Assembly (NCBI GenBank): GCA_025357835.1
Contig: JANYLM010000125.1
Span: 1 to 64,000, forward strand
Reading direction: 5' to 3'
Length of the DNA: 64,000 bases
From: Gammaproteobacteria bacterium
GTDB lineage: Bacteria; Pseudomonadota; Gammaproteobacteria; Steroidobacterales; Steroidobacteraceae
The notes under the pieces were generated by a model. It saw only the letters and a program-made list of their open reading frames with translations, did no database searches and was not told the DNA's origin. The position numbers and the translations under genes are program-made. Positions 31,963 through 41,390 of the stretch are shown here, one piece after another (positions within the stretch are counted from its first letter, which is position 1; each line of letters begins with the position of its first letter).

Positions 31963-34188
31963 TTACTGCACAACCCCATCGATCACGGCCGGCGGAGCGG
32001 TGACCGAGGGTTTGCTCCCCAGGTACTCCACGTCAGAAGCATTCGACGGATCATGGGTTCCGCCGTTGGGCAGGGCCACGGGCGTTAACGACATCGATGC
32101 GCAAGCGGAAGACGCACTTGCCCCTAAGTTCTTGAGTCGAATCTCGGCGTTCAAGGCTTTGACGAGCAGTGGCGTCGACGGCGTCGCCAGGGTCATCGTG
32201 GCACCGTCAGGAATTGAGAATTGGGGTACGTAGCGTGCGTTCTGCGTGCTGCAATCGACCGACGCGTTGTTGACTGGGTCGACGCAATTCCCTGGGATCC
32301 CGGATAAGTTTCCGAACCCGTTAAACTGCAGTAAAATCGGCACTCCGGCGTAACTTCCGTAAGAGACTCCCGTCGGCACCGTGTATGCAATGTTCTGCGG
32401 CGCATCCAATGTGACGATGGTGTTCTGATTGGTCAGCCACAATGACTGCTGCCACTGTTGAGTGCCCGTGACCCAGTTGTAGTAAATGGCTGGGTTCGCC
32501 GGCTCGCACACGGTTTGCGCGGGCATGCCCGTTGGGCAATTCGCCGCAGTGAGCGGCGCGTCAAACAACCGTCCCGTATTGATTCCGTTTTGAGCGTACT
32601 GCGAGCCGGACGGGTAGGCGCTGGATTGTTCTAGCACCATGGGCACAGGCGTGGCCCCGGAAGTGTCCTCCAGTCCACCCGTATCGAATTTGTAGCTGAC
32701 CGTGTTCGCACTCGGTGCGCTGATCCACTGCATCGCAGTACCGTTGCCATAGGGGGTCGTTTGATTGTTCCCCGCTCGGAACGCAGCCAGTGACACGCCG
32801 GTCGGGCACTGGCTCAAGCAATAGAGTTGGATAGACGCGCTGCCGGGGATTACGGTGGACTGTGAATAGTAGTACACGGCGTCCGATGGCGTGTGCGCCG
32901 CGCCCGTGGGTGCAATGTTGATATTGCCGCCATAGGAATTCGCGAAGCCCGAGATCGGCAAGTGCGCGAATGCATTTGCGTCTATGGTCGCGGCGGGAGA
33001 GATGTTCGACTCCACGCAACCGCTATTGCTGCATTGTTGCGTCCCGGTGACGGTGAAGTTCTGGTTCGCTGAATTCCACTGAATAATCCAATTCTGAAAT
33101 CCAGTAACGGCCGGGTTCCCGCTGGTAACTCCTGTCAAGTCGGCCCCAACGGACAACGGGATGTTGTTCAGCGAATCGAGCGTCGTGGCTTGCTGAGTCC
33201 ACTTGGTTAGCTTTCCGCCGACTTTGGCAAGATTGTAATTCGTGCTGTTGTTCGGACGTTGGTCGATGACCGCCAATCCCGCGATCGGCTGCGCATCGGC
33301 AATGCTGTTCAGGTCCAAGCCGTCGAAATTGATACCCCAATAGTTGACGAAGCCATAGTAACTACTGCCCGAGTAAGTAGCCCGAATAGGAAAGCCGGGA
33401 TGGGCAAGGTCGACGCGCGAGCCGTCGTTAGCATTGTAGGTGCCATACTGCCATACCGATATTTCGGCGTTGGCCTTGGAGCGATCAAAGCATTCGTCGT
33501 TGGTTCCGTCGCTGCGGCGAAAATAGTTGGCGTTATAGGCAAAGTTGTAGGAAGTTCCGCCAACGCTTGCGATCGTGCCCGAGCCCGAATTGGTGGTGCC
33601 GGCCGACAGCGCCATCGCGGTGTTGCTTGAGTTCGGGCCAGTTTCGAATTGACTGATTGAGGCGGCCTGAGAATCGATGTAGCCGTTAAATGCGGTCACG
33701 CCGCTCTTTTTCCCGAGGTAGTCCATCCGAAAAAGGCCATAGGGTTGAGTTGCGGTGGGCGACTGGGTGGCGCTGAGGTACGCGTAGATGTCGGTGCTGC
33801 CTCCTTGGCCCTGGGCCATCGATAGCCACACTTTTCCGATCATCGGGTCAGCGTTCGATTTTCGCGTCACATCAAGGGTCGCAGTCGCAAAATTGGTGGC
33901 TCCCGCCGCGCTGCTGCTGCTTTGTTTGCTATCGCATTTATTCATGTCGACCAATGCGATGTACGGACCGGCGTTCACCTTGGCGCCGGCGTTCATTGAG
34001 CCGATTACGCAAAGAACCATGTTGAGGCTCGAAATCCCCTCCGCTGTCATGTCCTGTACGTACTCACTCTGCGGGTCCGTCAGGTAAGGGGCGGTAGCAG
34101 GCATTGCCGCTTGAGCCGTAGTGGCTGCAATGCTGCATTCCAGTGCACTGGTAACAAGGATAGCGATGCGTATGGTTTTGAAGTTCAT
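31963..34188 (-). CDS. Large secreted protein of unknown function
   Basis: From the ATG at 34188 the product has 741 residues and a signal peptide (KTIRIAILVTSALECSIAAT). The mature protein is rich in Asn, Gly, Ser, Thr and Tyr with about a dozen Cys residues, most in pairs (QQCSNSGC, YCLSQC, NCPTGMPAQTVC, GNCVDPVNNASVDC), suggesting disulfides. It looks beta-rich and surface-exposed. No enzymatic motif was recognised. Upstream residues to 34317 overlap the lipoprotein gene and are rejected. It lies 12 bp after the small lipoprotein and 43 bp before the diheme cytochrome, so the three are likely one operon. Function unknown. Confidence 0.75.
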   Translation of the reverse strand: MNFKTIRIAILVTSALECSIAATTAQAAMPATAPYLTDPQSEYVQDMTAEGISSLNMVLCVIGSMNAGAKVNAGPYIALVDMNKCDSKQSSSSAAGATNFATATLDVTRKSNADPMIGKVWLSMAQGQGGSTDIYAYLSATQSPTATQPYGLFRMDYLGKKSGVTAFNGYIDSQAASISQFETGPNSSNTAMALSAGTTNSGSGTIASVGGTSYNFAYNANYFRRSDGTNDECFDRSKANAEISVWQYGTYNANDGSRVDLAHPGFPIRATYSGSSYYGFVNYWGINFDGLDLNSIADAQPIAGLAVIDQRPNNSTNYNLAKVGGKLTKWTQQATTLDSLNNIPLSVGADLTGVTSGNPAVTGFQNWIIQWNSANQNFTVTGTQQCSNSGCVESNISPAATIDANAFAHLPISGFANSYGGNINIAPTGAAHTPSDAVYYYSQSTVIPGSASIQLYCLSQCPTGVSLAAFRAGNNQTTPYGNGTAMQWISAPSANTVSYKFDTGGLEDTSGATPVPMVLEQSSAYPSGSQYAQNGINTGRLFDAPLTAANCPTGMPAQTVCEPANPAIYYNWVTGTQQWQQSLWLTNQNTIVTLDAPQNIAYTVPTGVSYGSYAGVPILLQFNGFGNLSGIPGNCVDPVNNASVDCSTQNARYVPQFSIPDGATMTLATPSTPLLVKALNAEIRLKNLGASASSACASMSLTPVALPNGGTHDPSNASDVEYLGSKPSVTAPPAVIDGVVQ

Positions 34189-34199
34189 GATGGCGATCC

Positions 34200-34361
34200 C
34201 TAGTTGGCGGTGACGACCGACACCGATTTCGGGGTGTCGAGCCCAGTGACCTTGGCGGCAGGCGGGGGGGTCGTCGCGGCCGGCGCGGTCGAGCCGCTCG
34301 AGCATCCGGCTATCCACCCGGTCGCCATCAAAGTCACAAGCACGCAGATCAAGAATTTCAT
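34200..34361 (-). CDS. Small lipoprotein
   Basis: The minus-strand ATG at 34361 gives only 53 residues: a lipoprotein signal (MKFLICVLVTLMATGWIAGC) with the lipobox Cys at residue 20, then a Ser/Thr/Pro/Ala-rich linker, and a short conserved-looking end TGLDTPKSVSVVTAN. It is too short for a folded domain and may be a membrane tether or an assembly peptide. It precedes the large secreted protein by 12 bp on the same strand, strongly suggesting joint expression. A longer in-frame reading from 34520 has no support. Confidence 0.65.
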   Translation of the reverse strand: MKFLICVLVTLMATGWIAGCSSGSTAPAATTPPPAAKVTGLDTPKSVSVVTAN

Positions 34362-34535
34362 GCAGCGAACTCCATTGAAGACGTTGTGTCGCGCTGCGCC
34401 ATCGTTCGGCGCAGTCAATGACACTGCATCGTCACCCTTCGCGGCTTCTGAAGGGGTCAATGGAGAACAGGTTCTCATTCCGAGACTAGGTTCTCGGCGC
34501 TTGCTGTGCAACGTTGCCATTGCCTGCCGTCCCGT

Positions 34536-34859
34536 TCAGGAGTGGTGCGTAAAGGCGACGTCGGCAACCAAGCTATCGATCGTCGCCAGGGCGGCAATGC
34601 GCGGGAAACAGGCGCGCATATCGGGGCTTGCCTGCATCGCCTGAATTGCCGCCAGATCGCGCCACTGCGAGTAGATCACCACTCGACTGAGGTCTTTGGC
34701 GACCAAGAAGCTGGTTGAGATCCAGCCGTCGAGTGTGCTGATCACCGTCTTGGTGTTCTCGCGGAGCAGCTCGAGCAACGCCTGCTGGTTTGACGGTTCT
34801 ACGGTCAGGGTGTTGACCAGGGTGGTGACCTTGCGGTCGATCGTAATTTTCGGGTCCAT
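34536..34859 (-). CDS. Antibiotic biosynthesis monooxygenase-domain (ABM) protein
   Basis: The ATG at 34859 gives about 107 residues of ABM fold: a first strand (TTLVNTLTVEPSNQQALLEL), the helix with LRENTKTVISTLDGWISTSF, and the last strand with VVIYSQWRDLAAIQAM. ABM proteins include heme-degrading and quinol monooxygenases, and cofactor-free oxygenases; nothing here shows which. An earlier in-frame start at 34922 lacks support. It is alone, between the lipoprotein cluster and the kinase operon. Confidence 0.83.
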   Translation of the reverse strand: MDPKITIDRKVTTLVNTLTVEPSNQQALLELLRENTKTVISTLDGWISTSFLVAKDLSRVVIYSQWRDLAAIQAMQASPDMRACFPRIAALATIDSLVADVAFTHHS

Positions 34860-35108
34860 CTGTTGCCTCGCCAAAATGGTTGGGTGGGTGTTCGCCCTGT
34901 ATAGACGCCCCGCGAGACCCAAACGGATCGCTCGATGAAGTTTCTTTTCAATGGACCCGATCGGAACAATGCCTGCGCACGCTAGCTGTCGAGAAGCCTG
35001 TTCATATTTGTCGTAGCCAAACTACGATAATCCAGACAAAACCACAGAGCGCCCTTTAAGTGAGGCGGATTCGAATGGCCGCCATGCGCCCACTGTCCAC
35101 AACGCCGC

Positions 35109-38078
35109 TCAGGCTTTGCGCAACGTGCGCAGGCTTGTGCGCATGGCGCGAGTCATCCAGTGATCCGCACCCCGCACGTGCTGCAGCGTGGCGAGCGCGG
35201 CTTGTAATTGGTAGCGGGCCGAACCGAACTGCCGACGCTCGGCCAAGCATACGCCGTACACGCCTTGCGCTTCAGCGTGGCGCCAGCCGGTATTCGGATC
35301 GTCCGGCGGCCGAAGCGACAACGCCTGGCGGGCGACCGCACAACCGGTAGCGACGTCATGCCGAGCTAACTCAATGCGCGCTTTCGCTAGGAACGCAGTG
35401 GCCAGTTGCTCTGAATCCAGTGCTTTCAAGCCGGTCAGGGCAGCGATTCCAGTGTCGACCTCTACTCGCGCACTCTCTTGATCGCCGGCGGCGGATTCGC
35501 TCAAGGCGTATTGCACGCGCGCGACGGCGGCCTCCGGCGGCGGCACGTCGGCCAGGGTCTTGCGCATACGCTCCGCCAGTTGTTGCTGGACCACCGCTTG
35601 GTCGGCATGCCCCGATAGGCGCAGCACGATGCCGAGATCATCCAAAGAGATCGCCACCGCCCGATTGTTCTCGCCGAGCAGCCGGCGACGCGACGCCAAT
35701 ACTTCGCGAGTGATGCGTTCGGCCTGAACCAGATCGCCCGACTCTCTCAACGCGACGGCGAGATGCGCCTTGGAGATGAGCGCGAAAGGATGCTCGGGCT
35801 TGCCTTGTGCCGCCCAGATCGCCATCGCCTGGCGGCTGAATTCGGCGCTGCCGGAGAAATCGTCCAGGTGCATGCGCAACACGGCGAGATTGTTCAAGGT
35901 GGTGGCAAGATCCGGATGGTTGTTTCCCAACACACGCTGCTGCATCGCCAGTGCTTCACGATATAGCGGGTCGGCTTCGCGATAGCGTTTCAGGCGATCG
36001 AACGCACGGGCCTCGTTGGCGAGCGCAAGGGCCAGCAGGGGGTGGTTGCTCGGCAGCAAGCGCCGGTAGATGTCGATCGCCTCGTCGAATACCGGCAACG
36101 CCTGCGCGATATGATCAGTCTGCATGCGGAACACCCCGAGATTCACGAGGTTTTCAGCCACATCGAGATGTTTCTCGCCGTAGAGCGCGCGAAACATCGC
36201 CAGCGATTGTTCGGTCAGCGCGGTTGCTTGATCTATGCGGTTCATGTCGCCATACAGCGCTGCAAGCTGGTTGAGCTGCGCGGCGATTTGCGCGTGCGGC
36301 GCCTTCAATGCCGCCCGGGACAGGGTGAGCGCCTGCTTCAGCAATGCTTCACCTTGCGCGAATTCACCCCGACGGCGTGCAATCTCGCCCTGCAAAGCAA
36401 GATCTTGCGCGACTTCCGAGCCGTCGCGTCTGCCGGCAGCCCGGTGCTCGGCCAGCGCCGCATTGGAGGCGATCGATGCGGCAGGGTAGTCGCCCCTCTC
36501 GTACTGCGCGCGCGCCAACAGGCCCAGTGTGTCGGCGCGAGAGACATCGTCGGACTCACCGGCAACGCGCAAGGCAAGGGAGCGCTGCAGCAGGGCAACC
36601 GCTCGGTCGTTGTCGCCCAACCCCTGGTAGATGGTCCCCAGCACCACGGAAAACGACGCTTCCAGCTGCGGCTGTGTTGCCAATTGCAGTTGCATACGCT
36701 TGTCGCCGGCATCCAGCACTTCCCGCGCACTCAATTGGAGTCCACCGGGCATGGTTTTAGGATCCGCGACACGAAACACGTCGACTAGATATTGGGTCAC
36801 TGCTTGGGCACGTAATGCATGCGCGCGCGCGCGCGACGCCTGCGACAACGCAAATGTGGTGACGGCGAGCAGGCCGACCAGACCTAGGGCCGCCGCTGGA
36901 ACACTGACACGATGTCGGGCGATGAATTTGCCGCTGCGATAGACAAGCGTGTCGCGCCGAGCCGCGATCGGATGCCCGTCCAGCCATCGGCGCAAGTCCT
37001 GCGCGAGGGCCTCAACCGTGGGATAGCGCCGGTCCGGCTCGCGTTTCAGCGCCTTGAGGACGATGGTGTCGAGATCGCCGCGAAACCTGCGGGAGGGGAT
37101 TCCGGGCAGCGCTCGTGCATCACCGGCGGCCTTGCTGGGCGGCAACGGCTCACTGGGTACGAATTGCCGTGGTCCCTCGACGCTTGTTGCATCGTCCTGT
37201 CTGTTGGCACGGCTCCCGGTCAGAAGTTCGTAGAGCAAACATCCGATACCGTACACGTCGGTCGCGGTGCTGACCGGTTCGCCGCGCAACTGCTCCGGCG
37301 AGGCATAGCTGGGGGTGAAGGGGCGTTGCAATTGCGTGCGGGTTTGTAGCGTGGCCTCCTGTGCCCCTCCGTCGAGCAGCTTTGCGATCCCGAAGTCAAG
37401 CAGCTTCACCTCGCCGCTGTCGGTGACGATGACGTTCGACGGTTTGATGTCAAGATGCACGATTAGTTGCCGATGCGCGAACTGCAGCGCAGCGCAGATC
37501 TGTAGGGCGCATTCCAGCCGCGCCCGCAGACCCAAGGAATGCGCTGCGCAATATTCAAGGAGTGGTGCGCCCTCGACGTATTCCATGACGAAATAAGGAC
37601 GGCCGTCGGCGGACATGCCGCCATCGAGCAGCCGCGCAATGTTGGGATGGGACAGCCGGGCCAGAATTTGGCGCTCGCGAAAAAAGCGCGCAAGCACGGC
37701 TTCGCTGTCCATGCCGCGCTTGATGAGCTTCAGTGCAACGCGCTGGTCGAACTGCCCATCGATGCGTTCCGCCAGCATGACCACGCCCATGCCGCCGCGG
37801 CCCAACTCGCGTTGCACGCGCCAGCAACCGATGGTGGTTCCGATCGGTGCGGCCTCGGTATCGCGCGCCCACTGTGCGGCAACGGCGATGCGCAATTGAG
37901 GGACGCGTTGATCGAGCACGTGGCCGGCGGCATCCGCCGCCATCAGGAGCTCAACCTCGTGGCGCAATTCATGATCGCCGCCGCAACAGCGAGTGAGCAA
38001 CTCATCGCGTCCAGACACCGGTGAGACGACTACTTGATCGAACACCGCGCTGATGCGGCGCCAGCGCTCGCTGTCCAT
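35109..38078 (-). CDS. Membrane Ser/Thr protein kinase with C-terminal TPR domain
   Basis: The 989-residue protein has an N-terminal helical segment, a Hanks-type kinase domain at about residues 84-360 (glycine loop GRGGMGVV, ATP lysine in VALKLIKRG, catalytic loop HLDIKPSN, DFGIAK and SPEQLRG), one transmembrane helix near 418 (AAALGLVGLLAVTTFAL), and a periplasmic array of about ten TPR units (for example YPAASIASNAALAEHRAAG). The loop has HLD instead of HRD, but the catalytic Asp is kept, so it is probably active. This is the standard partner of TIGR02999 ECF sigma factors, and its start is one base after the sigma stop, so coupled. Confidence 0.95.
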   Translation of the reverse strand: MDSERWRRISAVFDQVVVSPVSGRDELLTRCCGGDHELRHEVELLMAADAAGHVLDQRVPQLRIAVAAQWARDTEAAPIGTTIGCWRVQRELGRGGMGVVMLAERIDGQFDQRVALKLIKRGMDSEAVLARFFRERQILARLSHPNIARLLDGGMSADGRPYFVMEYVEGAPLLEYCAAHSLGLRARLECALQICAALQFAHRQLIVHLDIKPSNVIVTDSGEVKLLDFGIAKLLDGGAQEATLQTRTQLQRPFTPSYASPEQLRGEPVSTATDVYGIGCLLYELLTGSRANRQDDATSVEGPRQFVPSEPLPPSKAAGDARALPGIPSRRFRGDLDTIVLKALKREPDRRYPTVEALAQDLRRWLDGHPIAARRDTLVYRSGKFIARHRVSVPAAALGLVGLLAVTTFALSQASRARAHALRAQAVTQYLVDVFRVADPKTMPGGLQLSAREVLDAGDKRMQLQLATQPQLEASFSVVLGTIYQGLGDNDRAVALLQRSLALRVAGESDDVSRADTLGLLARAQYERGDYPAASIASNAALAEHRAAGRRDGSEVAQDLALQGEIARRRGEFAQGEALLKQALTLSRAALKAPHAQIAAQLNQLAALYGDMNRIDQATALTEQSLAMFRALYGEKHLDVAENLVNLGVFRMQTDHIAQALPVFDEAIDIYRRLLPSNHPLLALALANEARAFDRLKRYREADPLYREALAMQQRVLGNNHPDLATTLNNLAVLRMHLDDFSGSAEFSRQAMAIWAAQGKPEHPFALISKAHLAVALRESGDLVQAERITREVLASRRRLLGENNRAVAISLDDLGIVLRLSGHADQAVVQQQLAERMRKTLADVPPPEAAVARVQYALSESAAGDQESARVEVDTGIAALTGLKALDSEQLATAFLAKARIELARHDVATGCAVARQALSLRPPDDPNTGWRHAEAQGVYGVCLAERRQFGSARYQLQAALATLQHVRGADHWMTRAMRTSLRTLRKA

Positions 38079-38079
38079 C

Positions 38080-38634
38080 TCACTGCTCCAAAGCGCGGTT
38101 GGCCAGACCGAGGCGCTGCACGAGGAACGCGCGTGCCCGCCGCCAATCGCGATAGATGGTGCGCACGGCGAGTCCCTGCAGTTCGGCTATTTCTTCCAGC
38201 CGCAGGCCGCCGAAGACGTGACACTCGACCACATTCCCGGCGCGAGGATCGAGTTCGGTCAGTTCCGACAGGCTTTGATCCAAGGCCAGCATATCGGCCA
38301 TGTCACCCGAGTCCTCGGCGTGGTCTTCGTTCAATTCGGTAAAGACGACCCGGCCGCCGCGTTTTAAGCATACGTGGCTGCGCGCGTGGTCGATCAATAC
38401 CTGCCGCATGGCGCGGGCCGTCAGCGCCAGAAAATGCGCACGCTCCAGCCCCTGCGCACGCGAATGCGACGACAGCTTGATGTACACCTCGTGCACCAAG
38501 GCCGTGGTATTCAACGTGAGCGACTCGCCCACCCGTAGCCGCTGGCGGCTGGCGACGCGGCGTAATTCCTCGTACGCCAGTGCAAACAGGCGTTCCGGGG
38601 TTTCGGCAGGCTGGACTGGATTGAGGGGCTGCAT
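38080..38634 (-). CDS. ECF RNA polymerase sigma factor, TIGR02999 (Sig-70_X6) type
   Basis: This 184-residue sigma factor belongs to the ECF43-like group. Region 2 is LFALAYEELRRVASRQRLRV followed by the characteristic SLTLNTTALVHEVYIKL, and region 4 is VECHVFGGLRLEEIAELQGLA-VRTIYRDWRRARAFL. The group is usually encoded immediately before a Ser/Thr kinase with TPR repeats, and here the kinase ATG lies one base after the stop. The kinase is thought to control sigma activity by phosphorylation. No target promoter was recognised; a site upstream at 38650 was not identifiable. Confidence 0.95.
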   Translation of the reverse strand: MQPLNPVQPAETPERLFALAYEELRRVASRQRLRVGESLTLNTTALVHEVYIKLSSHSRAQGLERAHFLALTARAMRQVLIDHARSHVCLKRGGRVVFTELNEDHAEDSGDMADMLALDQSLSELTELDPRAGNVVECHVFGGLRLEEIAELQGLAVRTIYRDWRRARAFLVQRLGLANRALEQ

Positions 38635-38683
38635 AGCGTCCTACGATGCTCGACGGCGGGCATCCTCGATGCGGGCGCCGCTC

Positions 38684-38995
38684 AGGCCGGATGACTTTGA
38701 CCTCATTCGGGCGGAACCGCAACTTGTTCACGAACTCTGTCAGCAACCCGCATCGAATCGCGTATTAGCTAACTAGCGATGTTGCTTTCATGGCCACAAC
38801 GCTCGGAATTTACAGACTTATGGAGCAAGCGATGAATTGTACATATTGTGTGTCACTGGCCAACCGTGACTACCTTGACCGGCGTTCCCGATGAGACTAG
38901 TTTTGACCGCGAAGATCGGGGCAAAAAAACGCTGTTTCTGCCCTCGGCACCGGCGTTGGCCGGTTTAGTCGCCTGCGTCAAGGTGCCGGCGACAC
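38684..38995 (+). repeat. Decayed copy of the region upstream and 5' end of the lipoprotein gene at 40638
   Basis: This approximately 310-bp segment is clearly homologous to 40405-40715: shared runs include GGAACCGCAACTTGTTCAC, GTCAGCAACCCGCATCGAAT, AACTAGCGATGTTGCTTTCA and GAGCAAGCGATG. The portion corresponding to the lipoprotein start has lost its ATG (GATCGGGGCAAAAAAACGCT instead of GATCGAGCATGAAATCGCT), so no protein is made. The intact copy has the start of the gene at 40638. The ScyD/ScyE-like gene lies between the copies. Confidence 0.85.
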
Positions 38996-39109
38996 GGTCC
39001 GCAAGACTACGGTCATTGTTCTTGAAATCTATCCTAAAAAGACTTGATTCGGCGGCGGCCTGAAGGTCGCAATCGTCTGGTACTACATCGACAAAGAAGG
39101 GGAAAACTC

Positions 39110-40303
39110 ATGATCGGAAAAGTGAATAAAAGCACCGCTATCGCAGTGGCGGCGGCGGCCACCCTGTTGGCAAGTGCAGCAGGTGCTGCAGATGTGGACA
39201 CAATTGCCACGGGTCTACGCAACCCCCGCGCGCTGGCGTTTGATACGGAAGGAAAATTATATGTTGCGGAATCGGGTCTCGGCGCTGGCGACGGACACGG
39301 AGGTACCGCCGCGGGCGTTGGGCTGACCGGCGCGGTCAGTGAAATCGTTCATCCGGGTGGCGCGCATCCGTACCCCCATCGCGTTGTGACTGGCTTGGCG
39401 TCGGTCGACGATCCCGCAAGGGACGAAGTGACGGGGCCCGATGGCATTGCCACGCGCGGCGACAAGATGTACGTCCTTGAGGCCGCGTCCAGGGCCGCTG
39501 TTTTCAAGGGCCTCCTCGGCACTTCGAGCTCACTCAGCGATGCACAGTTGGACGCGGTCGAACAATTCGGGAAACTCCTAGAAGTGTCGCCAGACGAAGC
39601 AGAATCGAACGGCGACGAGGGGGGATCTCGACATTTCAAGACCATTGCGGCGGTCGGCGACTTTGACTATGCCTGGACGGACAATAACCAGGGCGCCGCC
39701 TTCGCACCGATGGGACAGTTTCCGGACGCTAATCCCTATGCGGTGCTTGCTCTTCCCGGGCATCAATATGTGGTGGACGCTGCCTCAAACACAATCGATG
39801 AAGTACGCGCGGACGGTTCAATTCGCATTGTCGCGTACGTACCCAATCCCAAGGTGAGCGACGCCGTGCCGACCTGCGTTGCCCAAGGCCGTGATCACAA
39901 ACTCTACTTTGGGACTCTCGCCTTTGGCGCAAACTTCGCCTTGGGCCAGGGCGGCAAAAATCCGCAGTCAAAGGTTTATCGCTTTGATCCAAACGCAACC
40001 TCATCGATTCAGTTCTTGACCGAGGCGGATGTGTGGGCCAGCGGATTCTTTCCAATCACGGGGTGCGGTTTTGGCGCCGATGGCTTTTACGTGACCGAAT
40101 TCTGGACCAGCCTTGCTCCTCCGGGCGGCGGCGATGTGGTGCGGATTACGATTAACGGGGACGGCAGCGCGGGCGGGCGCACACACTTTGGTGCCGGTGT
40201 GTTAATGATGCCAAACGGCTTCGCGGCCGGTCCAGATGGCGCGATTTATGTGTCTAACTTAAGCAACTCGCCGAAAGGAACGGTGGTGCGCATTAGGCCT
40301 TGA
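39110..40303 (+). CDS. ScyD/ScyE family secreted beta-propeller protein
   Basis: From the ATG at 39110 the product has about 397 residues with a signal peptide (AIAVAAAATLLASAAGAA). The NHL-type blade pattern is strong (GLRNPRALAFDTEGKLYVAE, TGPDGIATRGDKMYVLEAAS, LMMPNGFAAGPDGAIYVSNL), with the family-specific GVGLTGAVSEI and VTEFWTSLAPPGGGDVVRI. Named after scytonemin cluster genes of cyanobacteria, the family is widespread and its biochemical role is unknown. GAAGGGG precedes the ATG. The gene ends 20 bp before a good hairpin terminator. Upstream in-frame residues from 39044 are rejected. Confidence 0.85.
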   Translation: MIGKVNKSTAIAVAAAATLLASAAGAADVDTIATGLRNPRALAFDTEGKLYVAESGLGAGDGHGGTAAGVGLTGAVSEIVHPGGAHPYPHRVVTGLASVDDPARDEVTGPDGIATRGDKMYVLEAASRAAVFKGLLGTSSSLSDAQLDAVEQFGKLLEVSPDEAESNGDEGGSRHFKTIAAVGDFDYAWTDNNQGAAFAPMGQFPDANPYAVLALPGHQYVVDAASNTIDEVRADGSIRIVAYVPNPKVSDAVPTCVAQGRDHKLYFGTLAFGANFALGQGGKNPQSKVYRFDPNATSSIQFLTEADVWASGFFPITGCGFGADGFYVTEFWTSLAPPGGGDVVRITINGDGSAGGRTHFGAGVLMMPNGFAAGPDGAIYVSNLSNSPKGTVVRIRP

Positions 40304-40324
40304 GCGTGCTTCTTTCGACACTGA

Positions 40325-40355
40325 GCCCCAGGCCGCCAACCCGGCGACCTGGGGC
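40325..40355 (+). terminator. Rho-independent-like terminator after the ScyD/ScyE gene
   Basis: GCCCCAGGCCGCC (40325-40337) pairs with GGCGACCTGGGGC (40343-40355), 12 of 13 pairs, with a 5-nt loop, followed by CTTCCT. It is 22 bp after the stop. The T content after the stem is modest. Confidence 0.6.
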
Positions 40356-40404
40356 CTTCCTCCGCACCCGATAAGCATCCCTGCCGCTCAGGTGCGGCTC
40401 ATGC

Positions 40405-40715
40405 CGGTTGACCGCGACCTCATTTGGCCGGAACCGCAACTTGTTCACCAACCCTGTCAGCAACCCGCATCGAATCGCGTAATACCTAACTAGCGATGTT
40501 GCTTTCATCGCCAACGCTCGGATTTTAAGGAAAAAGGAGCAAGCGATGGATTGGACACATATTGCGGGGCGTTCGGGAGCCGTGGCTGCGCTGACCAGCG
40601 TCCCTGATGAGGCGGGTCTGAACCGCGAAGATCGAGCATGAAATCGCTCTCTCTGCCACTGGCCCTGGTGTTGGCCGTACTAGTCGCATGCGGCAAGGCG
40701 CCGGCTGGAGCTTCG
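40405..40715 (+). repeat. Intact copy of the duplicated segment (see 38684-38995)
   Basis: This copy keeps the ATG of the lipoprotein gene at 40638 and so is the functional version. It includes AAGGAGCAAGCGATGG, which also looks like a start site for a short frame of unknown value. Confidence 0.85.
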
Positions 40716-41327
40716 CCACCCCCGAGCGGATCACACACCGGCGGAGCATCGCGCAGCCACGATCCGGCACACGGCGTACTCAGCAAGGAGGAAGTGAGCG
40801 CGATTCTCGGCAGCCCTGTCACGACTGTCGAAGGTGCGGCCACCGACATGGGCTACAAGACGGCGGTCATCGGTCTTGAAACCACCATCGGTATCGAGTC
40901 GAGCGACGATTCCGTCGCTGCCATCAACGGTGCCCGCAAGGCGACCGGCATGCTGGGCGGAACCGCTGAGAATGTACCGAATCTGGGCGATGAGGCATTT
41001 TTCGGCGCGATGTCGATTCTGTACGTCCGCACCGGCGACAACATGATCACCATCACTCCCCCCAATTTGCAGCTGGTCGCAGCGACCGCCGCCTATGGGA
41101 AGGTCACCGACGCCAAGATGGGCTCCGAGGAGCAGGCCAAAGCCATGCAGGACCTAATCCACGTCGAGAAGACCGACCCGCTAACCGCCGGTTTGAATAC
41201 CCAAGACGACATGCAGGGGGCGCTGGCTACGGTCGCGGCGGCGAGCAAGAAACAGGGTACGACGTATGAGACGCAAGCGCGGACCATGGCCTTGGCGCTG
41301 GCCGCGAAAGTGTTGACCAAGCTGTGA
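40638..41327 (+). CDS. Lipoprotein of unknown function
   Basis: This 229-residue protein has a lipoprotein signal (MKSLSLPLALVLAVLVAC) with the lipobox Cys at residue 18 and a linker rich in Ser, Pro and His. The mature domain (residues 45-229) is alternating alpha/beta: LSKEEVSAILGSPVTTVEGA, then ETTIGIESSDDSVAAINGAR and SILYVRTGDNMITITPPNLQ, and a final helix. It resembles the PASTA-like or DUF3558-type lipoproteins in layout but no match was firm. Its 5' end and upstream region are duplicated at 38684. It is 64 bp before the DUF4412-type gene. Confidence 0.75.
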   Translation: MKSLSLPLALVLAVLVACGKAPAGASPPPSGSHTGGASRSHDPAHGVLSKEEVSAILGSPVTTVEGAATDMGYKTAVIGLETTIGIESSDDSVAAINGARKATGMLGGTAENVPNLGDEAFFGAMSILYVRTGDNMITITPPNLQLVAATAAYGKVTDAKMGSEEQAKAMQDLIHVEKTDPLTAGLNTQDDMQGALATVAAASKKQGTTYETQARTMALALAAKVLTKL

Positions 41328-41390
41328 AAGCGCCGACAACTTGGAGATAACCCGGACACTTCATTGAGCACTCAATTTCACCGAGGACCT

